64,000 nt of DNA from Kitasatospora humi (GCF_020907985.1 NZ_JAJJPA010000031.1:1-64000), one strand, 5' to 3'. Shown: positions 33,401 through 40,863, numbered from the stretch's first letter. Notes: generated by a model not told the origin, from the letters alone. Made by a program: numbers and translations.

Positions 33401-34672
33401 CAACTACAGCACTGGACACATGAGTTCAGCTATGCCCTGGTCTCCGGTGACGGCGACTGGCGGTCCCTGGAACTGCCCGCGCAGGGTCAGGAGTTCAACC
33501 ATCCCCTGTACTCGCGAGTGGCCCCCGCGCAGTCCGGGCCGCTGCCCGCCGAGCTGTCCTGGCTGCGGGTCGAACCTGCCCGCGCGGTACGGCTGGGCGC
33601 GCTCAAGCCGTACGGCAACCCGATCGCGCACGGCTCGGGACGGTCCGCCGACGCCACGGACAGGGTGACGCTCCGCCTGCTGGAGTCCACCGGGCTCGGC
33701 AGCACCGCCCGTCTCGGGGGTGCTCTCGCGCTGCGCGGGCTGCACACGGCCGATCTGCTGGAGCGTCCGGGAGCGGCGGCGGCCGACGGCACGATCGAGC
33801 TGACGGGCGCACGGATCGCCACAGTGGTGGGAGTGGCGACCGCGGCGGGGCCCATGGACGCCCTCGAGGTGCTCGGGCCGGTCGCCGAGCGCGCCCAGCC
33901 GGTGCACGCCCGCTACTGGCTGCACAACCGGGGCCCGGCGCCGCTCGGCTACCTCCCCGTCTCGGTCGGCGTCGCCCCCGGGCTGCGCCACACCAACGGT
34001 GAACCGGTGGAGCTGACCGCCGTGCTCTCCTCCCAGCTGCGCGACACCGAGGTGACGGGCGCCCTCGACGTGCTGGTGCCGGACCGCTGGCAGGTGTCCG
34101 TCCGCCGCCGCCCCTACCGTCTGGACGTCGACGGCCACCTGCGGCTGCCGATCACCGTCACCCCGGCCCACCGTGCGGAGCCCGGCCTGTACTTCGTGGC
34201 CGTGCGCACCGAGCACGACGGTCAGCTGATCGAGGACGTCGCCACGGTCGCGGTCGGCAAGGTGCCGGACGGCCAACTCCCGGTGGCCGGGAAGCCGATG
34301 GACGAGGGACGGCAGACCCAGGGCACCAAGGCCGGCAAGGCCCGGGACACCGGGCTGTCCGTCGACGTCACCTCGACCAGCGTTCGGGCCGCGCCCGGTG
34401 GCACCACGGCGATCGAGCTGCGACTGGCCAACCGCACCCGCGGTGAGATCCGCGGTGAAGTGCAACTGGTGTCGCCCTGGGGCAGTTGGGAGCTGATCGC
34501 CGAACCGGTGCGGGGCTTCACGGTCGCGCCCGGGGAGCTGGCCGCGGTCGCCTTCGAGGTGGCCGTGCCCGCCGATGCCAGGCCGGGTCACTGCTGGGCG
34601 GTGGCCAAGGTGATGTGGTTCGGCCGCTGCCAGTACGCGCCGACCGTCGAGCTGCGGGTGGTGGCGCCGTGA
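30467..34672 (+). CDS. Large GH38 alpha-mannosidase, multidomain
   Basis: A 1401-residue GH38 enzyme, about 390 residues longer than the other mannosidase and only distantly like it. A small N-terminal beta domain (1-88) precedes the catalytic barrel with the zinc-binding SHFHYDPVWW (His97, His99, Asp101). The nucleophile is Asp228 in WQLDVFGHDP. HDAITGSESDQVY marks the end of the catalytic part. Long beta-rich segments follow, and the last 110 residues look like a NEW3-type Ig domain (APGGTTAIELRLANRTRGEI). No signal peptide is seen, so it is probably cytosolic. The GTG follows GAGAGGAG. Its stop overlaps the next gene (GTGA). A different linkage preference from the 1010-residue GH38 is likely. 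Confidence 0.9.
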   Translation: MVRITAVESTDLFVGTQADPRQVLRVGLTGRRSTTVTVSGPGVRGEAVGTGTVEVPLEITGAAPGTELPVTVTARRSRAEATVLVAEPGWTMFLVSHFHYDPVWWNTQAAYTSPWELLSGDATTRPLWERNGFALVDAHLALALRDPDYRFVLAEVDYLKPYFDQHPHRRADLRRLLAEGRVELVGGTYNEPNTNLTGSETTIRNLVHGIGYQRDILGGDPRTAWQLDVFGHDPQFPGLLAAAGLTASAWARGPFHQWGPIQKNFRVAKDDARVMQFPSEFDWLSPSGDGVLTHYMPHHYSAGWWMDSSPDLATAEQAVHQLYQKLKPVGATRNLLLPVGTDYTPPNKWVTEIHRSWAAKYVWPRFVCGTPRDFLTAVRAELRASGRRPSPISRDMNPVYTGKDVSYIDTKQAQRAGEVAALDAEKLATLATLQNLGRYPHAALDKVWRHLAYGAHHDAITGSESDQVYLDLLGGWREAYDLATEVRDRSLDALVGRIDTSGHGPAVVVANTLSFDRSGPVSLRLPHGLTDARVVDDHGEPVPCAVADGVLHFTADRVPSLGWRTWRLTDGMSDPLWQRAEGLTVTNHRYRVTADPARGGALSSVYDLRCGREVLRGGQVGNELRVYQEYPQHPDFGEGPWHLLPKGPGTGSAEHAATVHRETGPLGERLVATGQVAGIGYEQTVTLWHGADRVDCRTRILDHAAADRLVRVRFPADLPGALPISEVADAVVGRGFALPDVDVAEAPWTLDNPANTWFGLGATARVRLFSPDGGELGERALGVAELVVPTLDEAADARDLVVALARVGVTATTASADWSRYGWLDVDSNLPDFRILLGSPERNPAVRDLLTRVGEPYAALLAEHGRVWIPAERPLREVWQPNADLRDLRALPALVALDGSALADDLADAAVSAVCPERLDGSERLTDHTVALLSHGLPGFAVDPTGALHLSLMRSCTGWPSGVWLDPPRRTAPDGSAFQLQHWTHEFSYALVSGDGDWRSLELPAQGQEFNHPLYSRVAPAQSGPLPAELSWLRVEPARAVRLGALKPYGNPIAHGSGRSADATDRVTLRLLESTGLGSTARLGGALALRGLHTADLLERPGAAAADGTIELTGARIATVVGVATAAGPMDALEVLGPVAERAQPVHARYWLHNRGPAPLGYLPVSVGVAPGLRHTNGEPVELTAVLSSQLRDTEVTGALDVLVPDRWQVSVRRRPYRLDVDGHLRLPITVTPAHRAEPGLYFVAVRTEHDGQLIEDVATVAVGKVPDGQLPVAGKPMDEGRQTQGTKAGKARDTGLSVDVTSTSVRAAPGGTTAIELRLANRTRGEIRGEVQLVSPWGSWELIAEPVRGFTVAPGELAAVAFEVAVPADARPGHCWAVAKVMWFGRCQYAPTVELRVVAP

Positions 34673-35364
34673 CGCACACCCGTGAACCGCTGCTCGGCCT
34701 GCTGGACGGCCGCCCGCTGCCGCGCACCGAACTGGACGTCCGGCTCGCCGCCATGCGCGCCGGCCCGCGCTCCTCGGCACTCCCCGCCCCGGGCAGCCGG
34801 CAGGACCGCCAGCTCACCCGCTGGGTGGCCCAGGTGCTGCTGACCCAGGAGCTGTGCGCCGCCGAGGCCGCCGCCCGGGGCCTGGACTGCGCGGCCGCGC
34901 CACCGGTGCGTCTGGAGCAGCGGGCCGCCGTGGAGCTGGGCTCGATCACGGCGGCCGCCTTCGAGGGCAGCGCCGCCGTCCGGGCGGTCTATGCGGCGGT
35001 CACGGCGGACGTCGAGGTCACCGATCGGCCGCCGGCTGCCGACCCACCGCCGCCCGAGTGGCAACTGAGCACCCCGGACGGCGACTTCACCGCCGACCCG
35101 GCCACCCTCCCCAGCGCCCTGGCCGACGCCCTGCGCGTAGCCGGCCCTAACTGCCCGGTGACGGCGGGTGGCTGGACCGCCACCCTGCTCGGCCCCGCGC
35201 CCGCCGAGCCCGCCACCGACCCGTCGACCGAACTCCTGGACTGCGCCCGCCGGACCGCCTTCGTCTGCTGGCTCGACCAGGCCCGCGCCGACCGCCTCAC
35301 CCTCGTGCCCGGCCTGGAGCACCCGGGCGACCCTGGCCAGCCCGACTACGACCACCGGCACTGA
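34669..35364 (+). CDS. Uncharacterised protein coupled to the large GH38 gene
   Basis: A 231-residue protein that I cannot assign. The GTG at 34669 overlaps the mannosidase stop, so it is translationally coupled. The N-terminal half is helical and Arg/Ala-rich (GRPLPRTELDVRLAAMRAGP, then RWVAQVLLTQELCAAEA); GRPLPRTELDVRL recalls the first helix of SurA/parvulin-type chaperones, a weak resemblance. The C-terminal part has DCARRTAFVCWLDQARADRLTLVPGLEHPGDP and ends in a His-rich tail. There is no signal peptide or membrane helix. Tight coupling to a GH38 gene suggests a role linked to that enzyme, such as folding or assembly, but no function is shown. Confidence 0.7.
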   Translation: MTHTREPLLGLLDGRPLPRTELDVRLAAMRAGPRSSALPAPGSRQDRQLTRWVAQVLLTQELCAAEAAARGLDCAAAPPVRLEQRAAVELGSITAAAFEGSAAVRAVYAAVTADVEVTDRPPAADPPPPEWQLSTPDGDFTADPATLPSALADALRVAGPNCPVTAGGWTATLLGPAPAEPATDPSTELLDCARRTAFVCWLDQARADRLTLVPGLEHPGDPGQPDYDHRH

Positions 35365-35375
35365 GACGCCGCCGA

Positions 35376-35436
35376 CCCGTCCGGCGGCCCGGACGGGGTT
35401 CTGGCCCACCGCCCGGTCGCCGCGGCGGCCGGGCGG
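35376..35436. terminator. Two hairpins between convergent genes
   Basis: CCCGTCCGG (35376-35384) with CCGGACGGG (35389-35397) forms a 9-bp stem and 4-base loop; CCGCCCGG (35409-35416) with CCGGGCGG (35429-35436) forms a second stem with further inner pairing. Together they probably end transcripts from the mannosidase side and from msrA. Confidence 0.65.
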
Positions 35437-35442
35437 CGTTGT

Positions 35443-35482
35443 CGCGTCAGCCCTCGGCCCGGCGCGTCAGCCCTCGGCCCGG
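35443..35482 (-). repeat. 20-bp tandem duplication across the msrA stop codon
   Basis: The unit cgcgtcagccctcggcccgg stands at 35443-35462 and again, identical, at 35463-35482. The second copy holds the msrA stop (TGA, 35467-35469) and last codons; the first lies just downstream and repeats the TGA in another frame. Confidence 0.85.
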
Positions 35483-35973
35483 CGCGGCAGCTTCCAGCCG
35501 GGGCGGGGAAAGTGGCAGGTGTAGCCGTTGGGGAACTTCTGCAGGTAGTCCTGGTGCTCCGGCTCGGCCTCCCAGAAGTCGCCGGCGGGGCTGACCTCGG
35601 TGACGACCTTGCCCGGCCACAGGCCCGAGGCGTCGACGTCGGCGATGGTGTCCTCCGCCGTCCTCTTCTGCTCGTCGGATGTGTAGAAGATGGCGGAGCG
35701 GTAGCTGGTGCCGATGTCGTTGCCCTGCCGGTTCCTGGTGCTGGGGTCGTGGATCTGGAAGAAGAACTCCAGCAGCGCCCGGTAGTCCGTCCGGGCCGGG
35801 TCGTACCGGACTTCGATGGCCTCGGCGTGGCCGTCGTGGTTGCGGTAGGTGGCGTTGGGCACGTCGCCGCCCGTGTAGCCCACCCGGGTGGACACCACAC
35901 CGGGCTGCCGGCGGAAGAGCTCCTCCATGCCCCAGAAACAGCCGCCGGCGAGGATCGCCTTCTCGATGGCCAT
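35467..35973 (-). CDS. msrA: Peptide-methionine (S)-S-oxide reductase MsrA
   Basis: A 168-residue MsrA, which reduces the S-epimer of methionine sulfoxide in proteins and free methionine. The active site GCFWGMEELFR has the catalytic Cys at residue 12 of the GCFWG motif. GVVSTRVGYTGGDVPNATYRNHDGHAEAIEV, FFFQIHDPSTRNRQGNDIGTSYRSAIFY and the EPEHQDYLQKFPNGYTCHFPRP tail are all typical. The ATG at 35973 has GGGAAG upstream and gives the normal length; longer frames run into unrelated sequence. It stands alone, convergent to the glycan genes and 80 bases from the pntB stop. Confidence 0.95.
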   Translation of the reverse strand: MAIEKAILAGGCFWGMEELFRRQPGVVSTRVGYTGGDVPNATYRNHDGHAEAIEVRYDPARTDYRALLEFFFQIHDPSTRNRQGNDIGTSYRSAIFYTSDEQKRTAEDTIADVDASGLWPGKVVTEVSPAGDFWEAEPEHQDYLQKFPNGYTCHFPRPGWKLPRRAEG

Positions 35974-36053
35974 GGTCTCTTCCCTTCCGGTGGACTGCCT
36001 CGGTACGACCCTACAGGGCGGGCCGCACCGGAGGGCAGCCCCGGGGCCTCGGC

Positions 36054-37514
36054 TCAGCCGGCGGCGGCCGTCTGGTGGGCCGCCGGGTCGGACGCGCCCC
36101 CGCCGCCGCCCAGGGCCTGGAGGATCTCCTCCACGCTCTGCTTCGCGTCGCCGAAGAGCATGCTGCTGTTCTCCCGGAAGAACAGCGGGTTCTGGACTCC
36201 CGCGTAGCCGGAGGCCATCGAGCGCTTGAAGACGACGACGTGCTCCGCCTCCCAGACCCGCAGCACCGGCATGCCGGCGATCGGGCTGGCCGGGTCCTCG
36301 GTGGCGGCGGGGTTGACGGTGTCGTTGGCCCCGATGACGAGCACCACCGACGTGCCGGCGAAGTCGTCGTTGATCTCGTCCATCTCCAGGACGATGTCGT
36401 AGGGCACCTTCGCCTCGGCCAGCAGCACGTTCATGTGCCCGGGCAGCCGGCCGGCGACCGGGTGGACGCCGAAGCGGACCTCGACGCCGCGTCCGCGCAG
36501 CCGCCGGGTGAGCTCCGCGACCGGGTGCTGGGCCTGCGCCACCGCCATGCCGTAGCCCGGGGTGATCACCACCGACCTGGCCCGGGCGAGCAGTTCGGCC
36601 ACCTCCCCGGCGCGGACCTCGCGGTGCTCGCCCTGCTCCTCGTCCCCGCTCGACGGGGCTTCGATGCCGAAGCCGCCCGCGATGACCGAGAGGAAGGAGC
36701 GGTTCATCGCCTTGCACATGATGTACGACAGGTAGGCACCCGAGGAGCCGACCAGCGCGCCGGTGACGATCAGCAGGTTGTTGTCGAGCAGGAATCCGGC
36801 GGCCGCCGCCGCCCAACCGGAGTAACTGTTGAGCATGGAGACGACCACGGGCATGTCACCGCCGCCGATCGAGGCGACCAGGTGCCAGCCCAACGCGAGC
36901 GCGAGCACCGTGACCGCGGTCATCAGGGCGAGGTCCGGGCTGACGGTGAACCAGACCGTCAGCACCGCGAACGCGCCGAGCGCACCGAGGTTGAGTGCGT
37001 TCTTGCCGGGCAGCGTCAGCGGGCGCGAGGCGATCCGGCCGGACAGCTTGAGGAAGGCGACGATGGACCCGGTGAAGGTGACCGCGCCGATGAAGATCCC
37101 GATGAACACCTCGGCGTGGTGGATGCCCAGCAGGTCTGTGCCGATCCGGGTCTGCGCCGAACCGTGCGACTCGACCTCCAGGTAGCTGTTCCAGCCGACC
37201 AGCACCGCGGCCAGGCCGACGAAACTGTGCAGTACGGCAATGAGTTCGGGCATCTGGGTCATCTCGACCCGCCGCGCCCGCCACAGGCCGATCGCGCCGC
37301 CCAGCGCCATCGCGACGACGATCAGGGCGACCGCTCCGGCCGTGATGCTCTGCGCCGCCAGCACCACGGTGGCGACCAGCGCGAGGGCCATGCCGGCGAT
37401 GCCGTAGCCGACGCCGGCGCGGGAGGTGCGGTGCTGGGACAGCCCGGCCAGGCTGAGGATGAACAGCAGGGCGGCCACCAGGTCGGCGGCGTGCGAAGCT
37501 GTGATCGAAGTCAT
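36054..37514 (-). CDS. pntB: NAD(P) transhydrogenase subunit beta
   Basis: A 486-residue PntB. The N-terminal membrane domain (domain II, about 1-265) has some nine helices, including AGVGYGIAGMALALVATVV, HHAEVFIGIFIGAVTFTGSIVAFLKL and SMLNSYSGWAAAAAGFLL. The C-terminal NADP(H)-binding domain III (about 300-480) has VVITPGYGMAVAQAQHPVAEL, RFGVHPVAGRLPGHMNVLLAEA, VVLVIGANDTVNP and the closing VFKRSMASGYAGVQNPLFF. With PntA it couples proton entry to hydride transfer from NADH to NADP+, supplying NADPH. Its ATG overlaps the pntA stop (ATGA). Confidence 0.95.
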   Translation of the reverse strand: MTSITASHAADLVAALLFILSLAGLSQHRTSRAGVGYGIAGMALALVATVVLAAQSITAGAVALIVVAMALGGAIGLWRARRVEMTQMPELIAVLHSFVGLAAVLVGWNSYLEVESHGSAQTRIGTDLLGIHHAEVFIGIFIGAVTFTGSIVAFLKLSGRIASRPLTLPGKNALNLGALGAFAVLTVWFTVSPDLALMTAVTVLALALGWHLVASIGGGDMPVVVSMLNSYSGWAAAAAGFLLDNNLLIVTGALVGSSGAYLSYIMCKAMNRSFLSVIAGGFGIEAPSSGDEEQGEHREVRAGEVAELLARARSVVITPGYGMAVAQAQHPVAELTRRLRGRGVEVRFGVHPVAGRLPGHMNVLLAEAKVPYDIVLEMDEINDDFAGTSVVLVIGANDTVNPAATEDPASPIAGMPVLRVWEAEHVVVFKRSMASGYAGVQNPLFFRENSSMLFGDAKQSVEEILQALGGGGGASDPAAHQTAAAG

Positions 37515-39091
37515 CGGGGCTCAGCGCCTTTCGGGGACGTCGAGAACATCGACAGCATGCGGCGGGTGACGGCGAAGCCGCCGAAGATGTTCACGCTCGT
37601 CAGCAGGATCGCCGCGCAGGACAGCACGGTCACGACCACGCTCTCGTGCCCGATCTGCAGCAGGGCGCCGATCACCACGATCCCCGAGATCGCGTTGGTC
37701 ACCGACATCAGCGGAGTGTGCAGGGCGTGGTGGACCTTGCCGATGACGTAGTGGCCGATCACCACGGCGAGCGCGAACACCGTGAAGTTCTCCGCGAGTT
37801 GGGCCGGGGCGAAGCCGACGACGGCGAACATCGCGGCCAGGCCCGCGCCGATCAGGCCGAACCGGGCGGCCGGGGAGAGCCGGGACGGTTTCGGCGCCAC
37901 GACCGGTGGCGCGGTGGCGGGTGGCGCGGCGGGGGCGGCCGACACGGCCACCGGCGGTGGCGGCCAGGTGACCTCCCCGGCCCGCACCACGGTCACCGCG
38001 CGCTGGACCACGTCGTCGAAGTCGAGGACCAGCCGGCCGTCCCTGCCCGGTGTCAGCAGTTTCAGCAGGTTCACCAGGTTGGTGCCGAACAGCTGCGAGG
38101 CCTGGGCGGGCAGCCGGGCGGCGAGGTCGGTGTAGCCGATGATGGTGACGCCGTTGTCGGTGACCACCGCTCGTCCCGGTACGGTGCCCTCGACGTTGCC
38201 GCCCTGGCCCGCCGCCATGTCGACGATCACGCTGCCGGGCTTCATCACCGCCACGTCCTCGGCGGTGAGCAGGCGCGGGGCGGGGCGGCCGGGGATCAGC
38301 GCGGTGGTGACGACGATGTCCACGTCCCCGGCCTGCTCGTGGTAGAGCTCGGCGGCCGCCCGGTCGTAGTCGGCCGTGGTGGCCTTGGCGTAGCCGTCGG
38401 CACTGGCCTCCTGCGCGATGTCGACGGCCAGGTACTCGCCGCCCAATGACCGTACCTGGTCGGCCACTTCGGGCCGCGGATCGGTCGCGCGGACGATCGC
38501 GCCCAGGCTGGAGGCGGCGCCGATGGCGGCGAGCCCGGCCACACCGGCGCCGGCCACCAGGACCTTCGCCGGGGGAACCTTGCCCGCGGCCGTCACCTGG
38601 CCGGTGAAGAAGCGCCCGAACACGTGGGCCGCCTCGATCACCGCCCGGTAGCCGGCGATGTTCGCCATCGAGCTGAGCACGTCCATCGACTGCGCCCGCG
38701 AGATCCGCGGCACCGCGTCCAACGCCAGGGCCGTGAGCGGGCGGGCCGCCAGCGCCTCCAGGAGTTCGGGCCGCTGTGCCGGGGCGAGCAGGCCGACCAC
38801 GGTCGCGCCGTCGCTCAGCCGGGCGATCTCCCCGGCCGACGGCGCGTTGACCTTCAGGACGGTGTCGGCCGCCCAGGCGTCGCCGATGGTCGCGCCCGCC
38901 TCGACGTAGGCCGCGTCGGTGAAGCCGGAGGCCGAGCCGGCGTCGGACTCGACGACGACCTCGTAGCCGAGGGCGAGCAGCCCGCGCACGGTCGACGGGG
39001 TGGCCGCGACCCGGGTCTCACCCGGGGCGGACTCGGCGACCACGCCGATGCGCTGCGGGGATTTGTGGTGTGCAGAGCCGTGTGCAGACAT
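37511..39091 (-). CDS. pntA: NAD(P) transhydrogenase subunit alpha
   Basis: A 526-residue PntA of the undivided type: NAD(H)-binding domain I (about 12-390) and the alpha part of membrane domain II (about 430-520) in one chain, as in E. coli. RIGVVAESAPGETRVAATP, ALDAVPRISRAQSMDVLSSMANIAGYRAV, the dinucleotide fold VLVAGAGVAGLAAIGAASSLGAIVRATDPRPEV and VIVDMAAGQGGN are diagnostic. A Pro/Ala-rich linker (near 393-420) joins the domains. The ATG at 39091 begins just before the conserved strand; the longer frame adds unrelated residues. pntB follows with a 4-base overlap. A CTGACGTTCCGTCAG palindrome lies 172-186 bases upstream. Confidence 0.95.
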   Translation of the reverse strand: MSAHGSAHHKSPQRIGVVAESAPGETRVAATPSTVRGLLALGYEVVVESDAGSASGFTDAAYVEAGATIGDAWAADTVLKVNAPSAGEIARLSDGATVVGLLAPAQRPELLEALAARPLTALALDAVPRISRAQSMDVLSSMANIAGYRAVIEAAHVFGRFFTGQVTAAGKVPPAKVLVAGAGVAGLAAIGAASSLGAIVRATDPRPEVADQVRSLGGEYLAVDIAQEASADGYAKATTADYDRAAAELYHEQAGDVDIVVTTALIPGRPAPRLLTAEDVAVMKPGSVIVDMAAGQGGNVEGTVPGRAVVTDNGVTIIGYTDLAARLPAQASQLFGTNLVNLLKLLTPGRDGRLVLDFDDVVQRAVTVVRAGEVTWPPPPVAVSAAPAAPPATAPPVVAPKPSRLSPAARFGLIGAGLAAMFAVVGFAPAQLAENFTVFALAVVIGHYVIGKVHHALHTPLMSVTNAISGIVVIGALLQIGHESVVVTVLSCAAILLTSVNIFGGFAVTRRMLSMFSTSPKGAEPR

Positions 39092-39402
39092 CTCTCGTGG
39101 CTCACTCTCGTCGCAGGAGCTGTTGACAGGAATCCGCGATCGGGGAGAGAGCTCCCCTTGGCCGCAGGAACCTACACGTCCGGGCGCGGCGGGCGCAGGG
39201 GTCTGAACCGTGACGTGTTTCACCTCGACGCGGGCCGGCTCGGCGGGTTTGAGCCTCCTTTGCTGACGTTCCGTCAGCTCAGTTCACCACGGTGGGCCCG
39301 GTGGGGCCGGGTCGGCTCACCGCGCCGGCCGTGAGCAGCTCGATCAACGTGCCGGCCTGGTGGGGCCGGGTCGGCTCACCGCGCCGGCCGTGAGCAGCTC
39401 GA
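39092..39402. other. 311-base gene-free region upstream of pntA and downstream of the M17 gene
   Basis: No supported gene lies here. Going from 39402 down, it holds two copies of the 59-bp repeat that begins in the M17 gene, then the CTGACG-N3-CGTCAG palindrome, then about 170 bases that must contain the pntA promoter. A short run resembling TTGACA (minus strand, near 39130) is not followed by a clear -10 box. Confidence 0.6.
39263..39277. promoter_or_regulatory. CTGACG-N3-CGTCAG palindrome upstream of pntA
   Basis: CTGACGTTCCGTCAG, with one more matching G/C pair outside (GCTGACG/CGTCAGC), is a perfect 7-bp-arm repeat around TTC. It lies between the M17 gene repeats and the pntA promoter region. 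The same 12-base core occurs at 30428-30442. Confidence 0.5.
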
Positions 39403-39470
39403 TCAACGTGCCGGCCCGGTGGGGCCGGGTCGGCTCATCGCGCCGGCCGTGAGCAGCTCGATCAACGTGC
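39301..39470 (-). repeat. 59-bp tandem repeat, nearly three copies, at the 3' end of the M17 gene
   Basis: A unit beginning gtggggccgggtcggctcac repeats at 39301, 39360 and 39419 with a strict 59-base period; the third copy is 52 bases with one change. Copy 3 is inside the M17 coding sequence, copy 2 holds the stop codon actually used (39403-39405), and copy 1 is wholly downstream. The gene's last 14 or so residues are thus read from duplicated DNA. Confidence 0.9.
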
Positions 39471-40863
39471 GCACCCCGAAGCCGGTGCCGCCCGCGACCC
39501 ATTCGCCGTCGTCCGCGTCGCACAGGGCCGTGCCCTGGATGTCCAGGTGCGCCCAGGGCAGGCCGGGCGGGATGAACTCGCGCAGGAAAAGGCCGGCGAG
39601 CAGCGCGGTGCCGTGCCGGGTGCCGAGCGTGTAGTTGACCAGGTCAGCGACCTTGGAGCGGAGCTGCGGCCGGTAGGCGTCCGGCAGCGGGAGCGGCCAG
39701 AGCGGCTCGCCGGCCCGGGTGGCGGCGGCTCGCAGGCGGTCCAGCAGGGGCTCGTCGGTGCCCATCAGCGCGCCGATCCGACGGCCGAGCGCGATGGCGG
39801 CCGCGTCCGTCAGGGTGGCCAGGTCGATGATCGCATCGGGTGCGCTCTCGGCGGCCAGGACCAGGGCGTCGGCCATGATCAGCCGCCCTTCGGCGTCCGC
39901 GTGGCAGACCTCCACCGTGGTGCCGTCACGCACCACCAGCACGTCGCCGATCCGAATCGGATCGCCGTTCGGCATGTTCTCGGTCAGCGGCAGCCAGGCG
40001 TCGACCGCCACTTCGCAGCCCAGTGCGCCGAGCGCCGACATCGCGCCCAGGACGGCCGCCGCACCCGCCATGTCGGCCTTCATCCCCGCCAGGTGCGCAT
40101 TGGGCTTCAGCGAGAGCCCGCCGGCGTCGAAGGTGACGCCCTTGCCGACCAGGGCGATCCGCCGGCTCCACCGGTCCGGCCGGTAGCCGAGCCGCACCAG
40201 CCGCGGCTCCACCAGCGAACCGCGGCTGACCCCCAGCAGCCCGCCCAGCTTCTCGGCGGCGATCCGCTCCGCGTCCCAGACCTCGCAGCTGAGGCCGGCC
40301 CGCCCGGCAACGACGGTCGCCCGCTCGGCGAAGGCCTGCGGGGTCAGTGCCTCACCGGGTTCGTTGACCAGGTCGCGGGCCAGCAGGACCGCCTCGCCCA
40401 CCCGGCGGCCCTCGGTCACGGCGCGCCGCGCCCCGGCGCTGTCCGGGGTGAGCAGGTCGATCCACTGGTGGAGCGGGGTCTCGGTGGTGCCGCGGGACCG
40501 GCTGCTGCGGTACCGGTCGAACTGGTAGCCGCCGAGGAGGTAGCCCTCCACCAGCTGCCGGAGATGGTCTCCGGGTGGCTGGACCGCCAGGCGTCGGTAC
40601 GGTCGGACGGCCCGGGCCAGCACGGCCGCGGCCGTCCTGACGGCCGCGGAGCCCGCGGGTCCGGCCTCCCGCGGCCCCACCCCGAGCAGCACCGTCACCG
40701 GGTCGCCGGGCAGCTGCAGCACCTGCCCGACCTCGCCGGCGAAGCCCGTCGCCGACAGGTACGCCGCCGACAGCCCCTGCGCCGGCTCGCCCGCCCACAC
40801 CGGCCGCACCACGGCCTCGACGTCGTCCGCCGGCTCCCTCCGCAGGCCCCAACCGACCGTCAC
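39403..40863 (-). CDS. M17-family leucyl aminopeptidase of the candidate peptide cluster
   Basis: A 486-residue cytosolic M17 metallo-aminopeptidase. All metal and catalytic positions of PepA are present: Lys241, Asp246 and Lys253 in GKGVTFDAGGLSLKPN, Asp264 in MKADMAG, and Asp323, Glu325 and Arg327 in CHADAEGRL (the usual NTDAEGR with CHA in front). The N-terminal regulatory domain (1-150) is divergent and rather short. The GTG at 40863 overlaps the TPR-protein stop (GTGA), so it is co-translated with that gene. It may be a housekeeping enzyme, but its tight coupling to a small-peptide operon recalls BotP, the M17 enzyme of the bottromycin pathway, and suggests it trims the peptide. The C-terminus is altered by the 59-bp repeat. 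Confidence 0.9.
   Translation of the reverse strand: MTVGWGLRREPADDVEAVVRPVWAGEPAQGLSAAYLSATGFAGEVGQVLQLPGDPVTVLLGVGPREAGPAGSAAVRTAAAVLARAVRPYRRLAVQPPGDHLRQLVEGYLLGGYQFDRYRSSRSRGTTETPLHQWIDLLTPDSAGARRAVTEGRRVGEAVLLARDLVNEPGEALTPQAFAERATVVAGRAGLSCEVWDAERIAAEKLGGLLGVSRGSLVEPRLVRLGYRPDRWSRRIALVGKGVTFDAGGLSLKPNAHLAGMKADMAGAAAVLGAMSALGALGCEVAVDAWLPLTENMPNGDPIRIGDVLVVRDGTTVEVCHADAEGRLIMADALVLAAESAPDAIIDLATLTDAAAIALGRRIGALMGTDEPLLDRLRAAATRAGEPLWPLPLPDAYRPQLRSKVADLVNYTLGTRHGTALLAGLFLREFIPPGLPWAHLDIQGTALCDADDGEWVAGGTGFGVRTLIELLTAGAMSRPGPTGPAR

Noticed and set aside
39263..39277. CTGACG-N3-CGTCAG as an RNA terminator of the M17 gene
   Set aside because: A 7-bp stem with a 3-base loop and no U-tract is a weak terminator, and the exact copy at 30428 has a central gap too small for a hairpin; a protein site is likelier.
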